IMG/VR virus record: IMGVR_UViG_3300032242_002636
Span: 43,455-107,454 of that record
DNA from: a virus
Length of the DNA: 64,000 nucleotides
Strand: one strand, 5' to 3'
Within the stretch, counting starts at the first letter, position 1, and each line of letters begins with the position of its first letter. A program made the translations under genes and the position numbers. Shown here piece by piece: positions 50,901 to 59,570 of this stretch. The notes beneath the pieces were generated by a model that was given only the letters and a program-made list of their open reading frames with translations, ran no database searches and was not told the DNA's origin.

Positions 50901-51295
50901 TACTTGGTGCAGCTACTGTTAAAAATACAACTTTGAACGATATTATAGGAATAGATGATAGTTATAAATTCATAGGTAATGTTTCAGATCTTAAAATGTA
51001 TTCTAAATCTCTTACAAATGGAGAAATAGAACAGATATATTTCTCTTCAGATTTTACAGATTCTCGTAAGGATCTTAATTGGAATATGAGAGTTGGTAGT
51101 AGAAATTTTATTGAAGAAATTGAACATTGGTATAAGATGCAAATGCCCGGTAGTAAAAGCAAGTACTTTAATATTAATATACACAACCTAAATATAGATA
51201 AAAATATAAAGAAAATTTTAGAGGAATCTTTAAAATCAAGTATATCTAAGATTATACCTGCTGAATCTTCTCTTTATAAGATAAAATGGATGTAA
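47906..51295 (+). CDS. Large fibre protein with a LamG domain split by a propeller-like region, 1129 aa
   Basis: Residues about 545-620 (YWKLDGTNHAVFP, then RLTVSMWINVNDWSN and DSGFGLVNEG) are the first half of a LamG/concanavalin-like domain, and 930-1055 (PKGWHHFSFVFDSLKGNAKY, then NVSDLKMYSKSLTNGEI) the second half. Between them lie propeller-type repeats (QNFYFYDN, NNIWEVVGG, NNIWISHNQDT, NEIYVLDQTGNF). The N-terminal 500 residues are strand-rich and Asn/Thr-rich. LamG domains bind sugars, so a receptor role is likely. ATG at 47906 is chosen over the TTG two codons earlier. Confidence 0.72.
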   Translation: MSATFSIYNILSATYWKPVDFNVVGEQFDVKKTPLLLDNGMYFYLHNVLSDPIDFTFNRKTGTFLSSIIYNSYFLKNKKNPKLVDNLTKIESPIATLSGNIVTFYNSNSSLPNNPTVLKDTLGTIFGKNDVFTFYFEENNKVSIKNKLGNVLTADFFGTNGLKFKSQIYPPAQTQLFDYFLGESSIILFKSNTNYTNIVTRNTDNIYVLSSVNLTNNNILPNDAIFNFISYKKNLIDFENDVSDSFMVKYKTNPIIYENILDVDYNFSNNNLLSQNYLGLFPVENPNITDVDCVYDLQVHGLKNYQTPEYKYTTANPLTGISSSIRRLYNKIYTGTNQLNGYDKVYLGYSADTKEYNFKVNQETPFYYPSTCKRVTLQNSGLIEDGATAGELPFTSDRIYIYRKNYEETIPGQPQPKSITKYDNVWLCSWLSGSNLGHKIWLDRYYNAAYYTLDQALTAKAVVYNPALYADKPFTYDVPSTIILEPGVLYKYNRTGQESSKQFLSYLDQDKNLPNGAKLLSITNWSSAVLVDDSKYHNNGLTFFNISENLNGNYWKLDGTNHAVFPSKSSLLQKSRLTVSMWINVNDWSNIYGDQVFGNYYDSGFGLVNEGALSAPILTITNVGSAVAYNINYKFTKLSEIPLPANKNSEYTFIQRLPDYSYWVFDSKNKTGVKYNAINNIIGGLSSLNTKLSGIDQIEIDAYQNFYFYDNTIKSYIKTDGNGNFIEQNYFSLTSGFNRIEIDNQTNDVIGIYGNASVIDNYNNIWEVVGGNLYKNRQVFANIGTTQQLTCDSKNNIWISHNQDTISKLNTITGLFEFSFRIGRNSSAELNPCKSQERFRYIDFVKVPKGNTETCDKSVVYQDNLIIVDVRDNEIYVLDQTGNFLSKLDIRGLLSNPKILLNFYAKGDFTGYQYLRKFGGNVKRLSWKFKISEPNGKNSKLLSLNYAVSSLPKGWHHFSFVFDSLKGNAKYYIDSIPVDSVSFTPFKYQLYYDYRSSLLLGAATVKNTTLNDIIGIDDSYKFIGNVSDLKMYSKSLTNGEIEQIYFSSDFTDSRKDLNWNMRVGSRNFIEEIEHWYKMQMPGSKSKYFNINIHNLNIDKNIKKILEESLKSSISKIIPAESSLYKIKWM

Positions 51296-51296
51296 A

Positions 51297-52076
51297 ATGA
51301 CAACTTTCAAAAAAACAACACCAACATGTTCAAATATCTATTTGATAGATGAGAATCTTTGCTTGGCTAATACATTAGATACTATAAATTACAATGTATA
51401 TTCGCTTTCTTCGGCTATTACTGATGTAAGCAGATATTATTCTACATGGTTTAACTTATATACCATATTTACAACATATAGTTCTAAATGGATAAAAACA
51501 GCTACTAATATTAAATCTTTTAGTGCTACATGGATTGATACTGCAACAACAGTTTCAACACTTAGTTCTAATTGGAATAAATCATATACTTTGTATTATC
51601 CCAAAATGCTTGATATAAATTATTGGAATGGTCTTGGAACAACAAATCAAAATAATATCTTAATAACTTGGTTGAATAATAACTTTAGTTCTAAGATTTA
51701 TAATATAAATCAAATAATTGATATTGTGGTTTATTTAAATCAAAATCAACCATTTTCATTTAGATTTAACAGATCATTCTATGAATCTTGCATACCTACA
51801 GGAGGTGGATTATCTATTTCATGTAATGGTTGTGGTCAGAGACCATACAGAGGATGTAACCACCACGGAGGGAAAGCAGGTTATGGTCCTTGTACAAATG
51901 CTTATGATGGTTGTAACATAACACGAACTTCGAATAATCCTGCATCTGTATCTTGTACTGGAAGCGGAGCAAAAACCTTAAATATAGGATTGAATAGAAA
52001 TGCTACTGATAAAAATACTGCTAGAACAGTAAATGTAAGGTTTAAAAATATAAATAGGAGTTGGACTGTTATATGA
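51297..52076 (+). CDS. Fibre-associated protein, paralogue family member 1, 259 aa
   Basis: The segment WFNLYTIFTTYSSKWIKTAT...SNWNKSYTLYYPKMLD (about 50-105) recurs in the two genes downstream. A Cys/His/Gly-rich insert (NGCGQRPYRGCNHHGGKAG, near 176-195) could bind metal or be disulfide-linked. The C-terminus TVNVRFKNINRSWTVI ends like the next protein. Likely a tail-fibre or baseplate subunit. Confidence 0.6.
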   Translation: MTTFKKTTPTCSNIYLIDENLCLANTLDTINYNVYSLSSAITDVSRYYSTWFNLYTIFTTYSSKWIKTATNIKSFSATWIDTATTVSTLSSNWNKSYTLYYPKMLDINYWNGLGTTNQNNILITWLNNNFSSKIYNINQIIDIVVYLNQNQPFSFRFNRSFYESCIPTGGGLSISCNGCGQRPYRGCNHHGGKAGYGPCTNAYDGCNITRTSNNPASVSCTGSGAKTLNIGLNRNATDKNTARTVNVRFKNINRSWTVI

Positions 52077-53071
52077 GTGTATATTATACAATAAATCCAC
52101 AAGATACTATAGGAAACTCATTATCTTCTGTTAATATTAACTATTATAACTTAGAGTTAGATACCTTTACAGTAAAAACAAGTGCTGATAAATTATGGAC
52201 TCCTATGTTGGAGTATTATCTTACCTTTAATAAATTTTTAAAAGATACAACTAGTATTGTTCAGAGAAATTCTTCTTTATTAATCAGCACTGCTACAACT
52301 GTAGAAAGTAATTCTTCTGGTTGGATAAAACCTATTACTATATTTTATCCATCATTATTTCCTTCTAATTATCCAACTAATTCTATAGTAGAAACTATAT
52401 CATCTTGGGTGGAATCTTATTTTCCAGTTATTAATCCTACTAAATATGTTATTGATGATACTACTGGAAATACAATAGAAATACCACCAACAAAAACTAA
52501 CTATGTAGAAAACCAAATGGCTATTATATATGCACATACATGGCAATATGGTACAAGTATTTCAGAAAATCAATTTATATTAGATTACACATTATGCACT
52601 ACTGCTGATAAAACTATTTGTTCATATTGTACTGATAGGTATTATGGATATGTTTATTGTAGTAATGGAAATTTCAACTGTGGGGGACAAGCATTTTCAT
52701 GTCAAAAATGTCAAACATTGAGTTGTTATTATAAAACTCCTCCTTATAATCTTTATGTCCCTCCCATAACATATACTTGGAAAACAGAAGATCATTATTC
52801 TACTATACCAACAGTTGTAAATAATCCTATTTTAAATAAAAAAGGGATATTATTTAAATATATAAAGAAAGTTGTTCAAAGAGTTGTAAAATGGACAACA
52901 AGAACACTTGTTCCTAGTACACCTACACCAAGTAACAAAAATTCTTATGGTGGTATAACGGCAAATATAGAAATGACATTTCAAGACAGAAATGAATTAG
53001 ATACTATAACAGCAGTTGTTTTTAAAGTTAAAAACTGTAAGTGGGTATTTGACAAAAAATATATAACATAA
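52073..53071 (+). CDS. Fibre-associated protein, paralogue family member 2, 332 aa
   Basis: ATG at 52073 overlaps the previous stop (ATGA). The N-terminal 100 residues (LWTPMLEYYLTFNKFLKDTT ... WIKPITIFYPSLFP) match member 1. A cysteine-rich insert (CTTADKTICSYCTDRYYGY, NCGGQAFSCQKCQTLSC, near 180-225) differs from member 1 but sits at the same place. The ending AVVFKVKNCKWVF matches too. Swapping the insert between shared ends is typical of receptor-contact proteins. Confidence 0.6.
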   Translation: MSVYYTINPQDTIGNSLSSVNINYYNLELDTFTVKTSADKLWTPMLEYYLTFNKFLKDTTSIVQRNSSLLISTATTVESNSSGWIKPITIFYPSLFPSNYPTNSIVETISSWVESYFPVINPTKYVIDDTTGNTIEIPPTKTNYVENQMAIIYAHTWQYGTSISENQFILDYTLCTTADKTICSYCTDRYYGYVYCSNGNFNCGGQAFSCQKCQTLSCYYKTPPYNLYVPPITYTWKTEDHYSTIPTVVNNPILNKKGILFKYIKKVVQRVVKWTTRTLVPSTPTPSNKNSYGGITANIEMTFQDRNELDTITAVVFKVKNCKWVFDKKYIT

Positions 53072-53072
53072 A

Positions 53073-54617
53073 ATGAGCAATAGAAAATTAACTCAAGAAA
53101 TTTATAAAGAAGATTGTGTAGGAGATTCTTCTGGAAAACACAATTATAATTTAATGTCTTTGGACACATATATTTGCAATCTATCTAGTGAATTTTTTAT
53201 ATCAAAAAATAATTTTTATACAATATTCAGTGATTTTATAAAAAATTATCCTATCTTTATACAAGCTACTAATTTGTTTTTAGACCCAAGCAGATATAAT
53301 CTTGTTACAGCAACAGTAAACTTGCTTAGTGCCTATTGGGATAAACATGAATTTTCTGTTCATTATCCTCTTAATATATCACTTCTTAATAATCTTGCAA
53401 TAAGTTGTCCAACAGTTAATCAATTAGATCAAAAATTAATTTCTTTAGCTAAAACATATTTAAATAAAAATTATCCCGCAACAGGTTATACAAAAAATAC
53501 AAATGTAAATGTTATATTTTTCCTTTATAATGTTCCTGTAAATCCTAATGATCCAAATGATTTAATAACCTTTAATACTAGTCCTGAATTTTCATTTATG
53601 ACTAGGCATATGTATGCTGAATACATAAAACAAGATATTCATTTAGGAAATGGAAAAATATTTAAATTTTATAATGATAACAATGGCAATTGGATATATG
53701 ATAGTTTAGATGTAGGTAGTACAGAAGTAACAAAACAACCCATTTTTGTTAAAGGTATACCTCCTAGAATATCAACCAGACCTTCAACAGAAAATGGTAG
53801 ATCTACTATAGAACTAACTTTAGTTAATGACACAACAAACTTTGATTTATTCTATCAAACAGTTCATAGTGGTCTTTATTATGCTGGTTATACTGATGTA
53901 ATATTAACTATTAATAGAGGTGTTAATGTTGGAAGTGATGTAAATGGTGGTGCTGCACTGGTTGTTTCTGGATTTACCGTAGGAGATACTATAACCATAA
54001 AAAATAATGGAAATATATATGGTTATGGAGGTCTCGGTGGTGATGGTGAATCTCTCGGTATTCCTTTATCAAATTCTAATAATGGTTCAAATGGTGGAGA
54101 TGCAATTTTATTAACATTCCCTACTAAAATAGTTAATAACGGAGTTATAGCTGGTGGAGGTGGTGGAGGTGCTGGAGGAATTGCCACATATAATAATACT
54201 AGTTATATTACTTTAAAGGGAAAGAAAGGAGAAAAACTTCAAGGTGGAGGTGGAGGTGGAGGAGGTGCTGGTTATGCTGGTGGTGCTGCTGGTTCTGGTG
54301 GATTTAAAAACGTAAAACCTCTCAACCCAAAAATAAAATATCTTTGGACTGATAGTGCTGGAACTGATGGTATTTCTGGTACATTTAATACACCCGGAAA
54401 TGGTGGAAGCGGTTATGTAAATGGTGGAACTGGCGGAACTTTAGGATCTGATGGTATTAACACAGGAGTTAAAGACGCTAAAGGAACTCAATTACCTCCT
54501 CTTGGTGGTAAGGCAGGTGCAGCTATTAAAGGATATAATTTCATAAACTCAATTACAACAACAAATTCTAATCCTGTGTCTATTAACGGTGACATTAGAG
54601 GATTATTTGTGCTATAA
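53073..54617 (+). CDS. Receptor-binding-type tail fibre with polyglycine region, member 3, 514 aa
   Basis: The N-terminal 120 residues repeat the family layout (FYTIFSDFIKNYPIF, LSAYWDKHEFSVHYPLN). Residues about 285-370 (VILTINRGVNVGSDVNGGAA, TIKNNGNIYGYGG, IVNNGVIAGGGGGGAGG) are the pattern found in tail-tip and fibre proteins of many phages. It then continues into glycine-rich runs up to residue 470. Such polyglycine segments form the receptor-binding sandwich of the T2/S16-type gp38 adhesins. Host-range determinant is the likely role. Confidence 0.75.
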   Translation: MSNRKLTQEIYKEDCVGDSSGKHNYNLMSLDTYICNLSSEFFISKNNFYTIFSDFIKNYPIFIQATNLFLDPSRYNLVTATVNLLSAYWDKHEFSVHYPLNISLLNNLAISCPTVNQLDQKLISLAKTYLNKNYPATGYTKNTNVNVIFFLYNVPVNPNDPNDLITFNTSPEFSFMTRHMYAEYIKQDIHLGNGKIFKFYNDNNGNWIYDSLDVGSTEVTKQPIFVKGIPPRISTRPSTENGRSTIELTLVNDTTNFDLFYQTVHSGLYYAGYTDVILTINRGVNVGSDVNGGAALVVSGFTVGDTITIKNNGNIYGYGGLGGDGESLGIPLSNSNNGSNGGDAILLTFPTKIVNNGVIAGGGGGGAGGIATYNNTSYITLKGKKGEKLQGGGGGGGGAGYAGGAAGSGGFKNVKPLNPKIKYLWTDSAGTDGISGTFNTPGNGGSGYVNGGTGGTLGSDGINTGVKDAKGTQLPPLGGKAGAAIKGYNFINSITTTNSNPVSINGDIRGLFVL

Positions 54618-54623
54618 TGAAGT

Positions 54624-55067
54624 ATGTTTGCACTTTTTAATACAGAAAAACAATTTATAGGATATAGTCCTGATATTCCAGAAAATTCAAATATCTTAAA
54701 GAAAGATATACCAGAGGAACAATCTGATATTACTCTGTGGAGATGGGAAGGAGACTATGATAATGGTAGAATGATTTCTATAAATATAGGATATCCCATA
54801 GAAGAAATAGAATTAGAAAGACAGTTATTTGAGTATATAGGCAAGGAATATCCTATTAATGTTCAAATACTTAAAATAATAAAGCAATTAAAAAGAATCG
54901 TACAAGATAATGACCGATTACAAGATGATGAATTTATGGATATGTCAGATTGTATAATAAGTGCAGTAGACAAATACACTAAAAGAGTTAATTATTATAG
55001 AAATTACGCCAATTTAATACCAAGACATGAATCAGAGCAACAATTCAATAACGCATTTGGAAAATAA
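54624..55067 (+). CDS. Hypothetical protein after the fibre genes, 147 aa
   Basis: Starts MFALFNTEKQFIGYSPDIP and contains LWRWEGDYDNGRMISI (near 38-53), a layout reminiscent of tail-fibre assembly proteins, followed by helices (LERQLFEYIGKEYPI, KIIKQLKRIVQDNDRL). Position directly behind receptor-binding genes fits a fibre chaperone, but I see no defining motif. Overlaps the next gene by 41 bases. Confidence 0.55.
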   Translation: MFALFNTEKQFIGYSPDIPENSNILKKDIPEEQSDITLWRWEGDYDNGRMISINIGYPIEEIELERQLFEYIGKEYPINVQILKIIKQLKRIVQDNDRLQDDEFMDMSDCIISAVDKYTKRVNYYRNYANLIPRHESEQQFNNAFGK

Positions 55068-55512
55068 TAATGATCCTAGTCTAAAATTACGATATTCTCG
55101 TGGATTAGGAGATGCAATTGCATCCATTTTGCATAGTAAAGCCATAGGATGGTTAACAAAAATCATTACAGGCAAGAATAAGCCATGTAAAGTATGTTCT
55201 GAGAGGGCTAATGCATTGAATATTTTATTCCCAATACCTTTTTGGAGATTATTTTTTCGAAATGCAGAAGATCTTGTTCAATCTTTAGCTAAAGAGATGG
55301 AGGAAGCTGGTTACAAAGTCGAATTAACATCAGATAAATTAGGATTATCATCCTCTAAAGCAAAAATAAAAATACATTCAGAAGAAAATCAAGAAGAAAC
55401 CTTTTATAAGCATAAAATAGATCAAAATTTAGATAATTATAAATTAATAACAAGTGGTGATAATTTTGCAGGTGAGTTTATGATAAGAACTCAAATATAC
55501 AAAAAAATATAA
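55027..55512 (+). CDS. Protein with C-x2-C-x2-R...LNxLFPxP motif, 161 aa
   Basis: SRGLGDAIASILHSKAIGWL (near 24-43) followed by CKVCSERANALNILFPIP (near 54-71) is a pairing (GLGDxIA, then CxxCxxRxxxLN-LFP) that I recall from small proteins of several unrelated phages. The function is unknown to me. The rest is helical with an acidic/basic mix. The 41-base overlap with the upstream gene is the longest on this strand; the next in-frame ATG is far inside. Confidence 0.6.
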   Translation: MNQSNNSITHLENNNDPSLKLRYSRGLGDAIASILHSKAIGWLTKIITGKNKPCKVCSERANALNILFPIPFWRLFFRNAEDLVQSLAKEMEEAGYKVELTSDKLGLSSSKAKIKIHSEENQEETFYKHKIDQNLDNYKLITSGDNFAGEFMIRTQIYKKI

Positions 55513-55513
55513 T

Positions 55514-55978
55514 ATGGAAATACAAGTAATAGCTCCTCAACCAGTAGAAAACTCTCTAGATTCAACTAGAGAGTTTGGAATTCTTTTATTAAAGGCAGAA
55601 TCTATCATTCATATGGTTCATTGGTATGTCTTAAATTATGATGCCCATAAAATACTTGGTAATCTCTATGAAGATCTTGATGGATTATTTGATAAGATTC
55701 AAGAAGAAATAATAGGAGTTTGTAGACAGAATAATATAACACTTCCTAGAATTAACTCTGTTATATTAGATTTAGACTATATATTGCAATATAGAGATGA
55801 GAATAGTAATATACTAGAAACCTATTATAAGGTTTATAATATTCTCATAGAGCTTTTAACTTCTTTGGAATTTAACAATTTCCTAACCCAAGCAAAAACA
55901 GGTATACATAATACTGTTGATGATATTATAACCAGATTAAATAAAGCAAATTACCTTCTTTCTTTGGTAAAAAACTAG
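55514..55978 (+). CDS. Dps/ferritin-like four-helix protein, 154 aa
   Basis: MVHWYVLNYDAHKILGNLYE followed by LFDKIQEEI parallels Dps proteins, which oxidise iron at a His, His, Asp, Glu site. Here H33/H36, H45, D60 and E64 keep the Dps order, with spacing 15 (H45-D60) and 4 (D60-E64) as in E. coli Dps. The rest is two long helices (VYNILIELLTSLEFNNF; HNTVDDIITRLNKANYLL). Protection of DNA or iron handling is possible; a purely structural use is the alternative. Stop shares CTAG with the convergent baseplate gene. Confidence 0.55.
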   Translation: MEIQVIAPQPVENSLDSTREFGILLLKAESIIHMVHWYVLNYDAHKILGNLYEDLDGLFDKIQEEIIGVCRQNNITLPRINSVILDLDYILQYRDENSNILETYYKVYNILIELLTSLEFNNFLTQAKTGIHNTVDDIITRLNKANYLLSLVKN

Positions 55979-58900
55979 TTTTGTATTAATCCTAGTCCCT
56001 TATATAACTCATAAGAGAATTCAGAATCAATGAATCCTTCCTCACCAAACCAATAGTTTGCTGTTGAAAGATTTTCATTAATTGTTGTTTGTGGATTATC
56101 CCAATCAATGAGACCAGCCACTTGTTTCATATCATAACTAGGTACAAATTCATAAAATTCATAGTATTGTTGCCAGTTATTTTCTAATCCTATGAATACA
56201 CTAAGGTCGTAAAGAGAATAGGTATAATTTCCGTATATCTCTCCTGTAGGTATTATTCTATATTTGTTTAAAGTTTTATCTTTTAATATAACTGGTTTTC
56301 CAGCTGTTATAGTATATGTTAATGAATTTATTAAACTTCCTTTATTACTAATACTTTGATTATTGATATTGATAAATGCATCCTGACTTAATGAACGTGA
56401 ACCAAATAGTCTAGATTGATTTACACTTGCATAATCAACTAATCTTTGAATATTAGGAGGAAAGTTTAACCTAAAATCTTCAGAATCCATTCCTATTTCC
56501 TGTGCCATATCATAAAGTTGATTGATATTACAATAATCTATGTCGGAATGATTTGATACATAGTTTGCAATTTTTTCATAGGTTGCTAAGCCCAAATCAT
56601 CATGAGCAAATGGATATTTTCCATAAATAGAACCTAAGAAATTTTCAAATAAATTAGTACTTTCATTAAGTGCTGGCATAAACGCTAATGATTGCATTTG
56701 ACCTGCCATATCAAAATCTTCATTTTTCTTAAAAATATCATAATCTTCATGCTTGATGAAATTTAAATATTTAGATTGACCAGTTATTTGAACAGTAAAT
56801 GTATCTCCTTTATAGAATGGTAAACTAATATTACCATATTTATTAACCCATTTAAGACCTGACCAATCTCCTGATGCCTGTAGAGATTTATTCCAAAGAG
56901 ATGCAGACATCACAGTTGGACTTGATTGATCTTCTAAATAGAATGTAAATCCTTGTGGATTGATATAGAATTTGTTTAGGAATTTTCTATTAACTGCATC
57001 AATTACATAAACTTGATTTTCAATTGAATTAATTACATAGACTCTTCCCTTGAGATCACAGGCAATACCTTCTAATGCTGTTTCATCATTTCCATAATTA
57101 GGATTTAACCAATCAGCAGCATTTGTTGTTTGATTAGAACCTGAAAGATTGATAGTAAAGATATCACCTGTATCTTCATCAATAGATCCTATCCAACTAT
57201 AACTAAAGGTAAACCAAGGATTTTGATTTGAGTCTATAGTTAGGTAGTTTAGACCTCTTATAGGGAATACAGAACTTAATAATTGACCTGTAGAAGATCT
57301 CTTTTCAAGAGTACATTGAGAATCCCATATATTATTAGATAATGCAATCCATATATTATCTTTATTATCTACAACAATTTGTTGAGGACATGAACATACT
57401 GGATAGGTGTGCGAATAAATCATTCCACCTTGAGAGTTATATTTTACTAAATAACCACTAGCATAATGAGAATATGTTACCCATGCATTATCCTTTGAAT
57501 CTGTATCAACACAATTAGGTTCTACAAAATTAAGATCGACATTGTTTAGTTTATTCCAATCGTACTTAGCAGTCTGATCATAATCATAATATGAATTCTC
57601 AGCATACCAAGGACCAGCTATATTAGGAGCAGGAGGAAATAGATATCCAGTACTAGAAAGTGGTATTGTAGCAAATAAGAAATTTCCCCATCTATCAAAC
57701 TTAAGAGTTGAGATAGTGTCATGGAGAGTCATCCATATATTCTGTTTACTATCTAATACTATAGAAGCAGGAGAAACCTGATCAGGTGAAAGAAATCCTA
57801 ATTGATTATCATATACAACCTGATTAACATCAATAGCACATAGAATATCTCCATTGGTTGTTAATCTGTAAAGATAGTTCAATTCAGAATCTAATGCCCA
57901 TGCATGATAATCAGGGAAAGGCATAGCAGCTATACTATAAATTCCGTGAATACCAGAAAGTGCCATAGGATCTTTTACAAAATCTACCTGATTGATTATA
58001 GGCATTCCAAAACTATGAACTTGTGCTATATTAAGATTAGGAGTAGTAACAGCAGCTGATAATGATGCACTATAGTTGTACTGAGCAGTAGCCATAAGTC
58101 CTGCTTCTGGATTAGATATCCAAAGCACAGGATTAAGATATTGAGCAGATAGTGCAGGTGGATTAAACATTGCAGATGCTGTAATGATAGCATTTAAAGA
58201 TGATACGGTATTAGTAAAAAAACTACCTTTATAATAACCCGGTGTTTTATAACCAGTATCATCTATCCATTGAAATTGTGTAGGTTCTGGTGTGAATCTA
58301 GCACTTATTCCAGTTGCTCCTAATGATAATGAAATAGAATCAGAAAGAGGAATATAATGAGCAAATGCTTTTTCTCTGTCATATAATTTAACACCATTAC
58401 TATTATCATCCCATTCAAAAGGCTCTGGATATGGTTCACTATAATCAGCAGCTACGATTAAAGGTTGTTCTGCTTCTTGCCATCTTGGATTGACATGTTC
58501 TCTTATTCCATTTTCAGATATTCTTAAAATATCAGGTGTTCTGTACATGAACAAATAAGGACATGCAACAGTAGCCAAACTATTAGAAAAACTTGGAAGA
58601 TCATCACTAAGATTAAAACTATCTCCGAAAGACCTTATTCCACTAGTACGAAGTGTAGCTATGATTGTTGTATATGGTTTTTCTTCTAAAAATAAATCAA
58701 AATTATAGATATCATCTACAAAATAAAATTCTGCAACTCCAGTTACACCAACTACTAATCCCCTTGCATCATGATTTATTTTTCCTAAATCATCTGAGTA
58801 TATTAATGTTTCACTAGGAATTATTACATCTATAGGATTTCCATTAAGGTCTAAAAATCTCCATTGAGGTCTTAGAAAAGACCATTTATTTTCAGGAATT

Positions 58901-59565
58901 TGATTTTCATATGACCTAGAGAATTGAGCACCTATATCAATATAATGCGGACCTTCTTTTGATGATGTATATTGAATACGGAAAGGATATCTATTATAAT
59001 GACCTGCAAATGTTGGAGGTGGTACATACTCAAAATAAATTGATTCATTCATCAGAAGATGAACATTCACTACAGATGAAAGACTAATTACACCAGAAGA
59101 AACATAAGCATTTAATGTTATATTATAATTTCCCGGTAAATTATATATGTGTATAGGATTTTCTATATTGCTTATAGAACCATCACCAAAATCCCACATT
59201 AAGGAATATGCAGAAAGAGTCTTATTAACATTTGTTGTGAATTGATAATGAGTTACTCTAGAATATCCTACTTCAGGAGATATTGAAAAACTTAAAGAAT
59301 TTTCAACATTTGATTTAATTGTAAAATTAACAACAGTAGCAAAATTTCCTTCAGAATTTGTTAATAGAATATAAGCTGATCTATTTCCAATTACAGTAGG
59401 AGTTCCTGTAATTAACCCACTATCAATATCAATACTCAATCCATCAGGTAAACCCACAGCAAGCCATGTAAATGGACCTGTTCCACTATAATCAATTATA
59501 TCACTAAAAAAAGTGCCAAAGATTATATCAAAAGATTGTTTAGATGGTATGAACGGAGCAGCCAT
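55975..59565 (-). CDS. Giant baseplate-associated protein with Ig/PKD and propeller modules, 1196 aa
   Basis: Domains in order: an Ig-like module ending GLSIDIDSGLITGTPTV (about 40-60); a PKD domain with LMWDFGDGSISNIENPIHIY (125-145); a strand-rich region; a propeller of repeats such as QNIWMTLHDTIS, DNAWVTYSHYAS, DNIWIALSNNIW, NPWFTFSYSW (about 540-880); and a C-terminal region (YEKIANYVSNHSDIDYCNIN, FPPNIQRLVDYASVNQSRLFG) resembling the large wedge protein of divergent T4-like phages. It lies 5 bases downstream of gp6, where T4 has gp7. PKD and propeller parts suggest surface binding. Confidence 0.7.
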   Translation of the reverse strand: MAAPFIPSKQSFDIIFGTFFSDIIDYSGTGPFTWLAVGLPDGLSIDIDSGLITGTPTVIGNRSAYILLTNSEGNFATVVNFTIKSNVENSLSFSISPEVGYSRVTHYQFTTNVNKTLSAYSLMWDFGDGSISNIENPIHIYNLPGNYNITLNAYVSSGVISLSSVVNVHLLMNESIYFEYVPPPTFAGHYNRYPFRIQYTSSKEGPHYIDIGAQFSRSYENQIPENKWSFLRPQWRFLDLNGNPIDVIIPSETLIYSDDLGKINHDARGLVVGVTGVAEFYFVDDIYNFDLFLEEKPYTTIIATLRTSGIRSFGDSFNLSDDLPSFSNSLATVACPYLFMYRTPDILRISENGIREHVNPRWQEAEQPLIVAADYSEPYPEPFEWDDNSNGVKLYDREKAFAHYIPLSDSISLSLGATGISARFTPEPTQFQWIDDTGYKTPGYYKGSFFTNTVSSLNAIITASAMFNPPALSAQYLNPVLWISNPEAGLMATAQYNYSASLSAAVTTPNLNIAQVHSFGMPIINQVDFVKDPMALSGIHGIYSIAAMPFPDYHAWALDSELNYLYRLTTNGDILCAIDVNQVVYDNQLGFLSPDQVSPASIVLDSKQNIWMTLHDTISTLKFDRWGNFLFATIPLSSTGYLFPPAPNIAGPWYAENSYYDYDQTAKYDWNKLNNVDLNFVEPNCVDTDSKDNAWVTYSHYASGYLVKYNSQGGMIYSHTYPVCSCPQQIVVDNKDNIWIALSNNIWDSQCTLEKRSSTGQLLSSVFPIRGLNYLTIDSNQNPWFTFSYSWIGSIDEDTGDIFTINLSGSNQTTNAADWLNPNYGNDETALEGIACDLKGRVYVINSIENQVYVIDAVNRKFLNKFYINPQGFTFYLEDQSSPTVMSASLWNKSLQASGDWSGLKWVNKYGNISLPFYKGDTFTVQITGQSKYLNFIKHEDYDIFKKNEDFDMAGQMQSLAFMPALNESTNLFENFLGSIYGKYPFAHDDLGLATYEKIANYVSNHSDIDYCNINQLYDMAQEIGMDSEDFRLNFPPNIQRLVDYASVNQSRLFGSRSLSQDAFININNQSISNKGSLINSLTYTITAGKPVILKDKTLNKYRIIPTGEIYGNYTYSLYDLSVFIGLENNWQQYYEFYEFVPSYDMKQVAGLIDWDNPQTTINENLSTANYWFGEEGFIDSEFSYELYKGLGLIQN

Positions 59566-59570
59566 TTGAA

